From: Rhodamnia argentea
Lineage: Eukaryota > Streptophyta > Magnoliopsida > Myrtales > Myrtaceae
Reading direction: 5' to 3'
Length of the DNA: 64,000 bases
Assembly (NCBI RefSeq): GCF_020921035.1
Contig: NC_063151.1
Location: forward strand, 29,580,934 to 29,644,933
Shown: in pieces, positions 9,116 through 22,365 of the stretch
Numbering within the stretch: position 1 is the first letter of the stretch
Layout: the number at the start of each line of letters is the position of its first letter
Notes under the pieces: generated by a model
Told to the model about the DNA's origin: nothing
The model's input: the letters and a program-made list of their open reading frames with translations, nothing else
Database searches by the model: none
Made by a program: the position numbers and the translations under genes

Positions 9116-11431
9116 ATGGGGGAGGAGAAGGAGACGAGAGCGCCGGACGAGTCGAGGTTCAAAACGGTGTGCGTTTTCTGTGGAAGCAGCATCGGCAAAA
9201 GACAATCTTATGGGGATGCTGCACTTGAGCTTGGCCGAGAATTGGTACTCGTCGTGTACTATTTGCTTCTCATGATATGATATTCGCTCTACGGAGGGAT
9301 TAGATCGCTTGGGTTTCTTCTTCTCAATCTTTATTTTCGCCTTATCATGTAATTCTAAGGTTTCGCGGAGCTTGGACCTTGTCTATGGCGGAGGGAGCGT
9401 TGGATTGATGGGATTAGTCTCTCGGGAGGTCCATCGCGGAGGCCGCCGTGTTCTCGGGTACGTACCTTTGCGATGGCACGTCGATGTTCTCTTTCTCCGA
9501 CAACCACGAATCTCGCCGCACCGACATAAAGAGTAGGCCGACCGACGATCCCAAGCTCGACACAAAAAGTGCAAAAATCACCTCTTTTAGGGCCTCTTTG
9601 GTAACACTCAAGAAACTCCAATTCCTGTTCTTTTGTTAAAAAAAAAAAAATAGAATTCTATTTGAAAATGTAAAAAGTTTTTATGTTCTCGGGAACAGAA
9701 ACAAGAATTTAAAAAAAAGTAGATTTTTTGTTTCTGGGAACAAAATAAAAAATAATGCATTTTAGAAAGAGTCCAGCACCAGTTGTCGTCGGTGGTAATA
9801 TGAAAAAAATTATTTCTGATCAACAACTGCTTTCGAGAACAAAAACGTTGCCGGCCAAAACATTATTTGGAATTGTAAAAGAGCACACGACAGGTTCATC
9901 CACGAACCTTTTGGTTTTCTCGACTGTCGTTTCGGTTCAAGACTTAATGCGCGGTGTCGTGTGGTTCTTTCTTTTTGCAGGGTCATTCCCAAAAGTTTGA
10001 TGTACGAAGAGGTATCAAAGTCAATCTGTGTACATCCGACCTCATTTTCTTTTGGGGAAACAAATCCATGTCTGCCCTTTTGCTTGCAATGGGCTCCCAA
10101 GCATAGGCTTGTCCGGCTAGTTTGACCCGCGACTTAGACATTAGTTAAGTGAGATTAAAACTTTAAAAAGAATGGGGTCTGTTTTGATTGGGGATTACTG
10201 AAATTGTTCAGCAGATAATCGGAGAGACGGTCGGGGAGGTCAAACTGGTCGCCGACATGCACCAAAGGAAAGCAGAGATGGCCCGCCAGTCTGACTGTTT
10301 CATTGCCTTGCCAGGTTCTATTTCGCTGCACTTAATTAACTAATCACGTTACATCTTACTGAACAAATTTGCAACTCACCCTATATTCTGAGCACAATCT
10401 ATTGGTTTTTTTTTTTTAAACAAAGAATGAGCCTCTCCACAGGTGTTTTTTTTTTTTTTTTCTTACGAGCAAACAATTTTTAAAAAATATTCTTTAAAAT
10501 ATTCATATATTGCGAAATAAACAGATAAATTTAGATAAGTGATCATTTGTGCCTGCCTTTTTCACATGATTAGGTGGGTATGGAACTTTGGAAGAGTTGC
10601 TGGAGGTGATTACGTGGGCCCAGTTGGGCATCCAGGACAAGCCGGTAAACCTCTCGAGCCACCTCACTTAGTCAGACAAGTCCATCAGTCCAACTCGAAG
10701 CAAAACAGCTAATCAGAAAGACGCTTCATTTGACTACGAGCACGCTACTGTTCATGAAGATATTCAAAATACCATAACAATTTATCGAGTTAATTATATT
10801 TTCAATCCGGATTCCGTCGGAAATAATAAGGATCCTCCTAGTCGCGTCCTATCTTGATGTGTCTTGATTAGCTCTTGTGCGCCACGTCAAGAGCAGAATA
10901 GGAAGCCCTTTAAAGTTGGCCCAATTGATGGGACGTCATGACAGGAGACTATACTAGTTCGAATCCTATCAACTTTGTGCGAATGAGTCTAATCTTTAGC
11001 CCCGTTCATGAGACTTGCAAAAGCCTCTGGATAACTGGTCGAGGATTTTTGTTTCTTATCCTGATTATACCTGGCAGGTCGGTTTGCTAAATGTGGAAGG
11101 GTACTACGATAGCCTACTCGCCTTCATCGACAAAGCCGTGGACGATGGATTCATCAAGCCCTGTGAGCGAAGCATCGTCGTCTCCGCCCCGAGCGCTCGG
11201 GAGCTGCTTCAGAAGCTCGAGGTTTGGAGCTCGCTCCCTCTTTTTTTCTCTCCGCGGCACATACGATGCGACACAGTCCTACTTGCGCCCTCTTTGTCAT
11301 CTCCTCGTGATGCCGTTTCGCTTTCTGTACAGGACTACGTGCCCCGCCACAGTGTGGCGGTAGCGAAAGCGAGTTGGGAGGCTGAACAGGTTGAGTTGAA
11401 CTCGGCCTTGCAGACCGAGATCGCTCGTTGA
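9116..11431 (+). CDS. LOG: Cytokinin riboside 5'-monophosphate phosphoribohydrolase (LOG family)
   Basis: LOG enzymes remove ribose 5'-phosphate from cytokinin nucleotides to release active free-base cytokinins, in the cytosol and nucleus. Seven exons fit: 9116-9244, 9360-9457, 9981-10011, 10215-10314, 10574-10644, 11078-11221 and 11333-11431. All have GT-AG borders and phases that close to 672 nt, 223 residues, the usual LOG length. Family motifs are intact: [12 protein letters not shown] (18-29), [14 protein letters not shown] (50-63), then [15 protein letters not shown] (101-115) and the catalytic and nucleotide-binding [12 protein letters not shown] (119-130). The start is the first ATG after the TATA box, just before the variable acidic N-terminus. 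The C-terminus ([14 protein letters not shown]) is slightly longer than in Arabidopsis LOG. Intron 2 holds a MITE-like insert and intron 5 a SINE-like segment. The gene looks functional; which LOG paralogue it is cannot be decided. Confidence 0.95.
9590..9880. mobile_element. MITE-like insert in LOG intron 2
   Basis: The left end TTTAGGGCCTCTTTGGTAAC and the inner words tgttctcgggaacagaaac match the style of the TTA-duplicating element at 55530-56649. The right part (about 9825-9880) carries a loose complement (ttcgagaacaaaaacgttgccggcc). It is AT-rich and non-coding. The right boundary is uncertain. It lies well inside the intron and leaves both splice sites untouched. Confidence 0.4.
10905..11010 (+). 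mobile_element. SINE-like tRNA-derived segment in LOG intron 5
   Basis: A TGGCCCAATTGATGGG word at about 10917-10932 resembles a pol III box A (TGGCNNAGTNGG). About 25 bp later AGTTCGAATCC (10956-10966) matches box B. Spacing and order are right for a tRNA-derived SINE head. The acceptor-stem pairing of a true tRNA is absent. The tail and target duplication are not visible, so the extent is approximate. Confidence 0.35.
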
Positions 11432-14400
11432 CAAGGACGTCAACTCAGTTGATCTCGGACCTCGAAGAAGACGGATCGACTGTAGTTATTAATAGTTTTT
11501 TAATTAGCAAGTAGGGTTAGCTATGTTTCTCTCGTTTTTCTTTGCACTTTCTTTCTTTTTTCGCTGTTCTGGCATCATGTATCTTAAAATTGGACCTGCT
11601 TAAACTAATTTGATAAAGAAAAAAGAAACATGTACATAACAATCACATTTTTATACGTCTAAAACTTTAGGCGCAAGAGAGAGCACATAGATGTAATTAA
11701 AACGAGGGTGCAATCGTTTCTTCACACAGAGAACCGCCTCTATCATATTCCACACCTCAACAATATGATCGAAGCATAATAGGTGTTTTAATTAAGGCTG
11801 GCTGGGATTTAAAAATAAAACAACTTATGGCCATTCTCAACGGAGCAAAATGTAATCGCGTGTTGGGTCCGTTCGAGCTCAGTGCATCGTAGCCCTCGAT
11901 ATCGATGGATTTCGCGAAAGATCTGCATTCCGTGATGTATTGAACCGATTGACCTTAATGAACCGATGGTGCAATGGCAAATCCGTCTCTGTGCCTTCCG
12001 GCATACACACATAACACAATTAAAGCCAAGTACACTTACGGTCCGTTTATTTCGCGAAAGAAAAATGAATCAGAAAATATTTTTATCGTCCACAAAAATA
12101 ATTATAGATAAATTGTTGTCGATAATAAAAATATTTTTTATCGACTAAATATAAACAATCATTCTTAAAAAAAACTTCTCAATTATTCAATTTATGCGAA
12201 ACTATCGCATCCTGGGAATACAAACTTCGGTCGCAGTCGGTCGCAGTAGCTCGATGGACCACGAAATTTTGGTTCACGAGAATGAATATTATCTGGCGTA
12301 AGCAGGGACCTCCAATTCTTATCCCGTCTCTGTCTCTTACGTTGTCTTTCGATCCCTGCCCGAACTCATCACCTTTTTCTAGGAAGCTGTCTCTATGCCT
12401 TATCCCCATTTCCGGGATGAACGGGGGAGGGCAGGGTTGTCATTTGACCATTCGGAGGTCCTAGACCCTCGTACCGAGCTCTACTTGCTTTGGCAGGTTT
12501 GAGGTTTATCGTCTCATTCCAAAAGCTTCCGATCCTATTTTGTTACCTGTCTTTGTAATTGTATCATGTATATATAGTTTCGAAGCTGCCACATGACGGG
12601 TCCCTATGGATCTGGATCACAATCTTCACCGAAAAGAGAATTGAACGGCAATACACAAGCCCATCCGCTTGAGATCATCTATTCGAAGGCTAATTCGACT
12701 CATCCAACCCGGTCACGACAGATATTCTGATGATGATTCGAAAAGTGAATCTCTTAAAGTCGTTCTCGATATTCATTATTATGTCTTCGCGATTTGAGAC
12801 GTAGACCTGTATCTTTTCCGAAGCTATTAATCCGCTTGTTATGGGGTATCGAGTTCAAAGATCATGAGAGGTATCGAGAGTGACTTGTCATTAATGTCCA
12901 TGCTTGAGTTTGAATTGCGACCACCGACGAAGTCCTTTGAAAAAAGGTACCGACTGCACACGTTTTTAACGAAAAAAATTTATTAACTTGTCGATTGCAT
13001 TGTCTTGGTAATTAGAATATCAATATAAAAAAGCCCTTAGGATTTTGCTGGAGGGTCATAGAAGGCGGAGGCCACGAATGTTCATGTTAGGTGTCGAGTC
13101 GCTACTCCAAAGCTTTTGGAAAAACCAAAATTCAATTTGACTGGCCGGATGCAATTATAGGGGTGCCAGCTCCAGTGGAAGTTGGTCCTATCTTCTCCGT
13201 ACAGTCACCATTGGTCCCTTCTTGATGGGCCCATCACTGGGCCTCTCGAAAGCCCAATCATTCACCGACAGCCGTTATGCTTCCCTGGCGCAGAGAAAAG
13301 GACAACGAATCTCACTCTCCACACCCCCACACACACCCGTGGACCATATCGGATTTGGATAGGTACCGAAGATGGTCCGACCTAAATAGACTCATTAAAC
13401 TTATTTTAACCCATTTTCATGAAATATAAATCCAATGACTTATACCTGACCCGACCCGTATTTCTAAATTTTTTTCATATTTAAATCAACAAAGGTTCAT
13501 ACTCCCGTGGAGGCAAGAGTGCGAAGCGAGCGAGCAAGCGCGATATCGAGGAAGCACGAGAGAGAACAACGGAGAGAGTTTAGAGGTGGGTTGGGTTTAA
13601 GTGAGTGTATACTCATTTATGACCTATTTAACACACATATAATATTTTAAACCCATTTATTGAATATAATTAACCCATACAACAAATTAACCAATCATGT
13701 ATGAGTTAAAAATGGGTTTGTGACCCATTTTGATAGGTTCCTCCACCCAAAAACTTGGCATCTCTTTTTTACGTTGCAATTTCCCTCTCCACAAAATAAG
13801 AAAAGGGTGGACCTAAGCAAGCCCTCAAACTACTTTATCCGAAATCCGGGACTTAAAAATTCGGAGGCATTTCTTAGGATGAAAGGGAAGAAAAATAATT
13901 TCTCTTAAAGTGGTGGGTAACGATGGTGAATGTAGATTCCACATCATCTTCGGATGACTACCCCCAGATAGAGTCATATAGCAGCATCCCACGCCTATGG
14001 TGAATTATCGGAGTTTCGGCTCCCGCTTTATCTATTCGTGCTTCGTACAATGCTTGTTAATCGCCTTACTAGTAGAGTGCCCTCGATTAACGTGCACCGT
14101 GGAACTTTATAATGTCCAAGCATTGTCAGCAAACATGACACGTGTGCGAATTTGACTATGAAAATCGGTGTAAGCTTACATATCGTTTCGTTTGATCCAA
14201 CATGTTAGAATATTGATCAAATCATGTATTTATCTAATAATTTAAGCTTCCATAACAATTGGTATTGATCTCGCAAGGTGTTAGTGCACAAATCTTTCTA
14301 GGCTCTTTTATTTTCTCGTCATGGCACGCATTGATTGCGGAAGCATGTTGCATTGTTACGTATTCTCGTTCCGAAGAAAGCTATTCAGCCGGTCCATAAA

Positions 14401-14475
14401 ATTATCATGCAAAGGGTCAGTTTTGGATGGTGGGTTCTCCAACGCTTACGTACCGCTCCGCGATGTAATTCAATC
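11432..14475. other. Long intergenic region, repeats only
   Basis: After the LOG stop there is T-rich 3' flank. A MITE relic (about 12039-12200) is listed separately. 12890-13130 contains gtgtcgagtcgctactccaa, a phrase like that near the LTR ends of Tat-type Ty3/gypsy elements, so a small retroelement fossil is possible but weakly supported. 13385-13740 is full of ACCCATTT/AAATGGGT words and may be a hAT-derived non-coding element with unclear ends. No open frame resembles a gene. Confidence 0.4.
12039..12200. mobile_element. PIF/Harbinger-type MITE relic
   Basis: Begins CGGTCCGTTTATTTCGCGAAA directly after TTA, matching the left end of the MITE at 38980-39199. It contains the same inner wording (AAATATTTTTATCGTCCA). 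The right end is decayed. Non-coding. Confidence 0.5.
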
Positions 14476-14775
14476 TTCGTGTGAAAATAAGTTTGGCTTG
14501 ATGGAAAAAGAGAAAAAAAAAAAACCCCCCAATGATCGTATTGTTAAACTCAACTAAAAAAAAAAAAAAGTCAAAGAAAGGAAGAATGAATTTCTTGAAG
14601 AGTAATCCTGATTTGAAGAGTCACGTCTTTTAGGCCCAAATGTTACCTATGGTTTCGCTTTTCGGACTTGATTTGGTCTCGATATGCTTGCTGCGTTGAC
14701 GATCATATAGAGTCGTGCATGGATACTTCGCTACGGCAAGGCGACCCTTTGGCAAGGGCAGTGGCCGGTGATCGT
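14476..14775 (+). repeat. Dispersed duplicate of an FtsH-linked segment, copy 1
   Basis: This stretch aligns along its length with 22956-23216, 8.5 kb downstream. Shared wording includes gtgaaaataagtttggcttgatgga, gaatgaatttcttgaagagtaa, caaatgttacctatggttcg-like and the run ending ttggcaagggcagtggccggtga. The final 45 bases correspond to the Walker A region of plastid FtsH (…LLARAVAGD). After 14775 the similarity stops. Copy 1 thus carries only the left border and the first dozen FtsH codons, while copy 2 continues into a longer pseudogene. Confidence 0.7.
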
Positions 14776-15750
14776 CGCCGAACCACTCCGATCACTCGGA
14801 CTGAATCGATAATTTTATATAAATATTTTTATTACTTTAAAATTAAAAAAACCCTATTTATCTATTATTTTCTCTCCAGCATGCTCACTCTCGGTCAGGC
14901 ATCTCACTTCACACCTCCCTCCTTAGCCCCTCTCTCTTGCGGCCGGATGCCGCCCTCTGTCCCTCTCGCTCGACGCCGTCTCGAGTCTTGCCTCTTAATT
15001 CGCCTCTGTCAGCCCGCGAAGCTCTCTCGCCCTCGCCTCTCATTGGACTCGCCCTCCATCGCTCCCTCTCCTAAAAGTGACTTTCTTCGTCGTAATTTAC
15101 TGATTCTGATATTGCTGTTGAGCCGGAATGCTGGTTTCTCGATGATGGTTGGTCCTTTCGATGTCGCTATTGGACTGGGATGCAAGTTTGGTTGTTGTTC
15201 GTGGAACGATGGAATGGGAATTGTGCTTTTTGCAGCAAACATTGTGCTCGTGCTGTTTTTTTGTGGCTAATGAAGGATTTGATGGCGATGTTTTTTTTTT
15301 TTTTTTTCCAATTGAATGTTTTATAGGAGAAAACGACAGTCTTGATATTTCAATTTCACAACTGGTCGGTTCGATCGGATGCCAATGCTTTATCTTGATG
15401 AGATAGGTAAACGAGTATATAAATTGAATATTCAAGCGTGATCGCCACGTCATTGTAAGCATCTATACTTTATTAATTGAAATTTCGATTGAGTTTCAAT
15501 TATTTTTAACAGGAGATTCAATGGTGCGATTAAGGATATTACTTAAAGGGCTTATAATTTTTTATATGATTAAGATCGAAATTGTATGAGATATATACTA
15601 CGAGGCCGGAAGTTTTGTCAACCAAATGCCCTCGACACGTAATTATGACCCGATTATGTATATTTCCAAACAGTTGGACTCAATGGTAAACTTTCGAAAT
15701 ATTTAGACTTTGTACGAGTTTTAGAACTTGTAATAGTTCTTATATATAAA
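14776..15750. other. Intergenic, no supported gene
   Basis: The open frame that runs 14668-15270 (200 codons) begins in the FtsH-derived segment and crosses AT-rich and C-rich sequence without any family motif, so I do not call it. 14900-15075 is GC- and pyrimidine-rich. 15285-15310 is a poly-T tract. Nothing else recognised. Confidence 0.45.
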
Positions 15751-16195
15751 GCGAAAAATTTTGAATAAGGGCTTGAAGTGTCGTCATTTTCTCAAATAAA
15801 GGTCCGAAGTTGCCAAATCAATCTAAAAAAAAAAACCTAATCTCGGTGGCTGCTCAAAGACATTTTCGTCATTTAATTTTTTTGATATTTTTTTTTCAAA
15901 AAATAAAAAAAGAAACTAAAACTTGAAAAAGAATGTCGGGCCACCACAAAATGCGGAGGAGTGCCTGAGTTTCTTCTTATTCTCCTTTTTAAGTTTTAGC
16001 TTCCTTTTGTTGGCCGATAAGGTCAGATTTTTGTTTTTGAAATTGATATAGCCAGATCTTTATTTGAAATAAGATATATTTTAGAATTTTATTGGAAAAA
16101 ATAACGACGCTTTTAATTTTTATTTAAGGTTGAATTCACTTCAAATCATTATTTAAAAAAATAAAGTGCTCGAGTGGTTATTTGAAATTTTTCCC
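15751..16195. mobile_element. Inverted-repeat DNA element, non-coding
   Basis: Left end GCGAAAAATTTTGAATAAGG (from 15751) and right end ending tttgaaatttttcccg (16195) are inverted copies over roughly 100 bp. Internal agreement covers the 'CTTGAAGTGTCGTCATTTT' line against the complement of 'aacgacgctttt…ttcacttcaaatc'. This is the GGGAAA-type terminus of the Mutator-like elements in this window. No clear 9-bp duplication and no coding capacity. Confidence 0.5.
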
Positions 16196-17261
16196 GAAAT
16201 ATAACCTCGCTTAGACCCTTTCGTCAGACTCACTTCCTAACCCCACCTCGCCGCACCTACGCCGCGCCAACTCGCCACCGCGCCTTCTTGAGCTCGAGGG
16301 CCATCTCTCTCTCTCTCGCCACCTCACCGTCGACTACGTCTGTCGCTGAATCTCAGGGAGCGCGTGTGTCTCCTTCTCTCTGCGTTTTCTCATACGTGCG
16401 ATTGCTCCGTGCATGCCGCCTTTTCGCCTCTCTGTTTCGATCTTGTGGAGAGCATTGCACGTTCCATAGGTGTTGAGTCCAATCGGTTGTTAAGTTTTAG
16501 TTGCATTACTTTTTCACGGTAGTCTTTGCCCTCTGAAAGTCTTGATAACGTAATCATCGATGTGTGGGGGCGGACCCGGTGGTGCACTGCGCCTGCGGGG
16601 CACCGCCTTACTCCGCGGAGACGGACGGGCTGCCCTGCCTTGCGTCGGGCACGGGGCAATGGCAGGGCGGCGGTTTGCCCCGCCGGATGGGGCCGGGGAA
16701 CGTGATACCCAGCCCGCCCCCGCCCTGTGCACTTCCCTGCTTGGCTCCCCTATGTCAGCATGCTTCAGTGCTGTTTCTTTGCAATTACTTTCACTTTGTC
16801 AATTCGAAGGGGCAGAATATGTATGATCACATTGCTTATTCCCCCGTTGCTCTCACCTGCAAACATCTATCTCAGGAGGATTTTTTATTTATTTTTTAAT
16901 CTCTCTGGAGTGTGTAACAATGGTCAGAGTGCCGCAAATCTAGGCGCTGTTTTTTCCCTTTATATCGAGGTTATTGTTGTTAATTGCTAAATTGTTGAGT
17001 GGCCAACTGCTGTTGGCTATAGGAGGTTGTAGCGAGTCCGAAGTTGAGGTAACAATAGTTTTCGGAGAGATGTAATACGTCCTTTCCAACCGGCTGTAGT
17101 GTCTGGTGCTTTAAGTATGAGGATGATTTCTTCAGCATAAATAAGATTTGAGATATCATTTTTTTTTAGCACTGTTTAATTTTTACATCAATTGAAAGTT
17201 CAAATCCGAAACTATTTTGACGGGAATGAGTAACACTTCTCTGGTAATTCTGTGGGCAGTG
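16196..17261 (+). other. POP1 upstream region, probable 5' UTR and a GC-rich insert
   Basis: 16230-16480 is C/T-rich with TC runs, like a dicot core promoter and first non-coding exon. The sequence before the POP1 start (ctgtgggcag at 17250-17259) looks like a splice acceptor, so the 5' UTR is probably split. 16562-16735 is very GC-rich with CGGGGC/GCCCCG words, a style known from non-autonomous hAT-like elements, and probably lies in the 5' intron. Confidence 0.45.
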
Positions 17262-20200
17262 ATGGGCTCTGATGGAAGTAAAAGATCAATGGCTCCTCGG
17301 ACTCTCAGTGTTAGAAAGTTTGCAGAATCTAGAGCTGCTGAAGTTGAGAATCTGCACTCCGTCGTAGCCGACAGATTAAGCAATAATTTTCGCTCTCGAA
17401 GGAATAAGAGGAGGAGAACCACTGCCCATGAAAACCAACTGGCCAACAGAAGGCATAGGCAGAAGCAAAAGGATTCTCAGGTGGCTGGTGCTGATCGCAA
17501 TCCTGCAGCTCCAGGCAATGTTCCTCGACGTGTACGACGCAGAAATGAGCTGAAACAAAATCCCCAGAGTGGTTTCTGTACATCAGGGGATGGAACTAGG
17601 AGACTTAGAACTCATGTTTGGCATGCGAAGCGGTTTACTATGACCAAGTTGTGGGGCTTTTACCTTCCTCTCGGTTTGCAGGGCAGGTGATGAAGCTGTC
17701 TTTTTCATCACTATTATCATGATTGATACACTGTTTTTAACGGATTAGAGCAATTGACAGGCTATGTTAAGCTCGGTGTTTTTTCTCCCCTAGACGGTTT
17801 GGTCTACAGAAACTTGTCTTTTGCGCCCTTCCTAAACTGGTTTATTTATAGGTGTGACTGGAATTTGAATCCATAGAAAGACATATGCACCGAGACTTTT
17901 CAAGATATTTATTGTAAATTTTCTGTGCTGTAGAGGGAGGGGTTCAAGAGCTCTCTTGAAGTGGTATAAGCAAGGAGTAGTCATCCATGACGCTAGTTAC
18001 CATTTTGATGTCCAGTTGGAGGGTCCTCAGGTGGCATCTTATATCTTTGAACTTGCATAATTGGTGTCATTATGTATATGTGAGCACATTTCTTGTTTAT
18101 ATTGTTACTTTTGTTAATTTATTTATATACGCCATATAAGATAGAGCTTTTTGCATTGAAGCTTTAGCAGCTTAAGCAAACTGATTATCTTTTTAGCTTA
18201 CAACTGGACATTCTCCTCTTTTGTTCAGTAATATCATAATTAGACTCGTGATTACTTTCTATGGTTGCAGGATTCTTTGATTTCGGTGTTAGATAGAGTA
18301 CTAGTTCCATCTCCGTCTGCTCATCCAATAGACATATCTCAGTCAATTCTTTCTGGTGTTACATATGGAAGGGCTATGGTAAATAAGTTCAATGGAATTC
18401 AAAGTAAACGAACAATGAATTTGGATCCAACAGTTGTAACTTATTAACTCGTGTCTTTCAGCTTCACCATGTTGGAACACCTCTTTCCAAGCCAATTGCT
18501 CCAGTTATTTATATGTGGAGATGTTTGGACCAGCATAATACTGGTAAAGGTCAGCAGGATTGCGCTGTAAATGGCGAAGGTGTGCCTGAGAATATCGATG
18601 GCTCTGTTCCATTTCGTCGGCTATGGGTCTGGGTACATGTATCAGCCTTTACTGAAGGATATGATGCTCTAAAGTGTGCATGTCAAAAGGAGGTATCACT
18701 TTCTTATAGTCCTTTCACTCAATTTATCAATGAAGTACATTAGGACTATGGAATTAGTGGTAGAAAAATTGTATCTCCACTTTTCAAAGAGTCAAAGTCA
18801 AAGCTCATAGGTCGTAGCAGTTTTCTGTTTCCAATTATTGCTGTGATTATTGGAATCCCTACCCTGCCCTCTACTGAAAGAAAAGAAGAATATCAAAAGG
18901 AATAATGTTTAAGAAACTCGGCTTTATATTTAGAGTGTTGCACTAACTAGTTAATCCTCTTGAGTGGACTTCCTGCTCATTCTGTTGAATCTATAATTGA
19001 CGATGCCTTCCGGCTGACAAGGCCCTTTTCCCAATTTCAAAGATGATTATCAAATCACTAAAATATTGGGCTCCTAGCAAAGAATAGTGGCTGGTATGGC
19101 ACTGATTCTCTTCATCTCCTTCATTTCCTTTCTTTCACTTCAGATGGATGAATTTGGTAGTTTGATCCATTGCTCTTCGCTCGAGGGTCATCTTACAAAG
19201 TTGGAAGTTATGGGATCAGGTGCTTTTAAGCTTCTTCGGAAGATTTTACATCCAATAAAAGAGTGAGTTATGAAAGAGCACGATAATTCCATTTTTTCCT
19301 AGTTGCTTATTTGAAGTAGGCTAAATGGTTCTGGTTGTTTGGGCAGTGTTTTAGAAAGGCCTTTTCAGTTGAAGAAGCATTCTTCTGTCGAGGCTAGTAA
19401 GGATGAAAAGAAGATGGAACGTGACTTGCTTCACAGTGAGGACGGTTTCCCTTCATGTGCAATTCTATCTCTTAATGTCAAGGATCCTCGGGAATACAAG
19501 GATGAAGAAACTGTTAGTGATTCAAAAATGATAGCTGTTAACACAGTTGACGAGGTTTTATCACATGTAACTGAAAAGCAGCCATCAATGACACAACCTT
19601 TTGCCAAAGGAGGAGGTTTATTCCTATTGTCACAGGCACATCATGATTTGTGGGATGTTTCTTCAGGAATAAGAACCCCAATTGAAGAGAATGTTCTTCA
19701 CACGGAGAGGCACAAGAAGCGCATGGATTTCTTGTGCTTGGATAGTTTTAATTCCGGGATGACAAATTCTTTACATAGGTCGCAGTCTTCAAGATCCTGC
19801 CCTATAGTGCTTCTAAGAAATGGGAGCGCAGATGACCATCTTAAAGGGTAATTAAATTTATCTTTTGTTGCCATGAGATTCTTTACATGAAGGCTTCATT
19901 AGGTTTTTCTTTTGTTATATTTTCTTATCTCTTCTTTGAGGAATCTGGACATCTTTTGCTCACTTGAAAGTACGTCACGCCTATCTGGGCAGCTGTAATG
20001 TAAACTTTTATTCATCATTGGAGAGATTTTCTTGGAGAATTTATCTAACCTTTAAGTCTGAATTGGAAAAGTTCTTTACCTTGTGCTTGGCTTATCTGAT
20101 AATCATCCAATGAAAGAAATTATTAATAATAGGTGCTGGAGCTGTTCTGTAGTTGCTTGTCATTTGCAACCTATTAGTCTTCTTTTTTCCTTTTATTTTA

Positions 20201-22365
20201 TCCTCAGCAGTAATGGTTATTATTCACTCCTGATTATGGCTTTTGAATGTCAAGTAGTTTGCTGATTAGTCTATGCAATAACATAAGGTGGCAATGAGAC
20301 AAGCCTCTGATCTGAATATCCAAGTTTAAGGACTACTGTGTGTGCGTGTGATGATTATTTGCCACTTCCATTTTTTTCCAACCCCATGTAGAACACACTA
20401 CATATGAAAGATGAATTCATAATTGTCTTGTTCTTTTTAGATGGTCAATCATACTCCCTTTGAGTTGGGTCAAGGCCTTCTGGATTCCTTTTATTTCAAA
20501 GGGGGCTCATGCGATAGGTCTGAGGGAGAAGCACTGGATTGCAAACAATGTAAGTTCTGAAGCACGAAACATATGATCTACTATGGTTGGTTGTTAAAAT
20601 TAGCATACAATTTCATTTGGCAGGCTTACATGCCCTACTTTCCATGGGATTTTCCTGATTGCAATGCGTATACATCCTTTATGGCAATCGAAGCTGTTGC
20701 TTCTCAATCAAAAGCAGATTGCCGTCCTCCTGCAGTCAGAGCTCTAAAAGGTCCCATTCCACCTCCGTGGAGTGCTATTTGCCCTTTTGACAAAGCATAT
20801 ACTGCTAGGCTAGATACTCTGATCTCAAGTGAAAGAAGCACAAGCAACAGCAGTTCTGCATCAAGCTTGACAAATAGTAGCTCAGGTGTGACGTCATCCA
20901 GACTTCAAGATCATTTGTGTGGTTTTAGGGGTTCTGTAGTCAGAACAAACAAGGAGCTGACCTGCTTCCTTAAAGATTATTACGGGGGTCATTCATTTTT
21001 ATTTCCTTACAAAATGGTGAGCGATAGGAGTTTCTTGAAGGCTCCGAAGGCCAAGAGCAATGTTGGCGGATTGGCAAATGGGATCTCTCTAATCATGGCT
21101 CTTCGTGACTTATGTTTTCTAAGGGTGACACTGCATGCCTTAAAGGAAGGTTTCTTCGAAGAAGGAGCAATTGTATGTGCGCCTCGTTTCACCGATATAT
21201 CATCAAGGGCTTCGAGGTCGTTACTTTCCTCAATTTTATGCTATCATTATATGTTGCTCTTTTAGCTTTCTAGAATTTTCTCTCATCATTATATGCTGTA
21301 TCCATTCGGGTTGTTATTATCTCCTGATTTTTCTTTGGCCATGTTATCTATATGTTTCTAGAGAATATAAAATAGGAGGATATGATGTTTGACCAGTCCA
21401 ATTTGATGGGTGCAAATACATCTCTCATGTTGTGAGTTTGGCTAAATTTTGAAATGCAGTTTTGAATTGCAAAGTCTATGGATTTAAATTTTGGTGCTTG
21501 GTGAATTATTTAGAAGTTCTCGACCCCAAAGCCTGCCTTTCACACCCACAGTCCAAAGCAGCACCTGCTTTCACTAAATCACTTTGAGAAGCCAAAGCTG
21601 CTATTCAAAATTCTCAAAAACTCACCCTTAAGAGGGTTTGATTTTTTCTTCGTGACGGATGAGGGAGGTGAAACATCAATAGAAGCATGCCTTTTTTATC
21701 ATCATATCTCCTTAACCCAATGCTTGGACTTACTTTATTGGCTTTGTACTGTTCTAGCTTATTCATCTGAATGCTTCCACTTGCCATGCCGTTAATATGC
21801 CTTCTCGGATCTCTCTCTCTCTCTCTCTCGTATGCTTCAGATTAGTATGTTGCGCTTGATGCAGGCTTGAAAACAACAAAATTGGTCTACAAATGCCACA
21901 GTCAGCTGCAGCATCATACTTCAAAGAGGTTTGTCCTGGGGAATGGGAAATCCAAGTGCCAGAGGACCCAATTGCTAGGGAGAGTCACCGTTGGCCTATT
22001 GGATTTGTCACAACGGGATTCGTTCGGGGCAGGTTGGAGAACATCCTTTCGTGTACATCTATTCTCAATTTAATGCATAAAGATATTTCTGCGTATATAC
22101 TGCACATGCTCCCAAACTGTTGTGATACTGCATGCAATAATTTTTTTTTTTTTTTTTGTTATTCAGCAAGAAGCTGACAGCAGAAGCTTTTTGTGAGGTA
22201 AACTATTTAGCTCATCTTAGAGAGGAGCAGTGGACAGAGATGCACGTGGAACGGAGGAAAAGGGAGATATATGTTCTAGTCAGGAATATGAGGTCTTCAG
22301 CATATAGACTTGCTCTAGCCACTATTGTTCTGGAACAGAAGGAAGATGATTTGGAATTCATGTAA
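17262..22365 (+). CDS. POP1: Ribonuclease P/MRP protein subunit POP1
   Basis: POP1 is the largest protein of the nuclear RNase P and MRP ribonucleoproteins, which mature tRNA 5' ends and process pre-rRNA. Ten exons fit: 17262-17686, 17934-18030, 18271-18378, 18462-18692, 19144-19262, 19347-19847, 20441-20549, 20624-21216, 21865-22032 and 22167-22365. Phases all agree, giving 2,550 nt and 849 residues, close to the Arabidopsis protein. The N-terminus has RTLSVRKFAESRAAEVENLH and a basic block RSRRNKRRRTTAHENQ. The POP1 domain follows with RLRTHVWHAKRFTMTKLWG and LKWYKQGVVIHDASYHFDVQ. The POPLD region has AYMPYFPWDFPDCNAY (exon 8). The C-terminal domain has HRWPIGFVTTGFVRGRSKKL and the final REEQWTEMHVERRKRE. 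The start is the ATG just after a probable acceptor; an upstream in-frame ATG (17226) lies in that intron. Structure and frame look intact. Confidence 0.95.

Noticed and set aside
14668-15270. 200-codon open frame, the longest in the 11-17 kb region
   Set aside because: It starts in a duplicated FtsH remnant, crosses AT-rich and pyrimidine-rich sequence, and shows no family motif or splice context.
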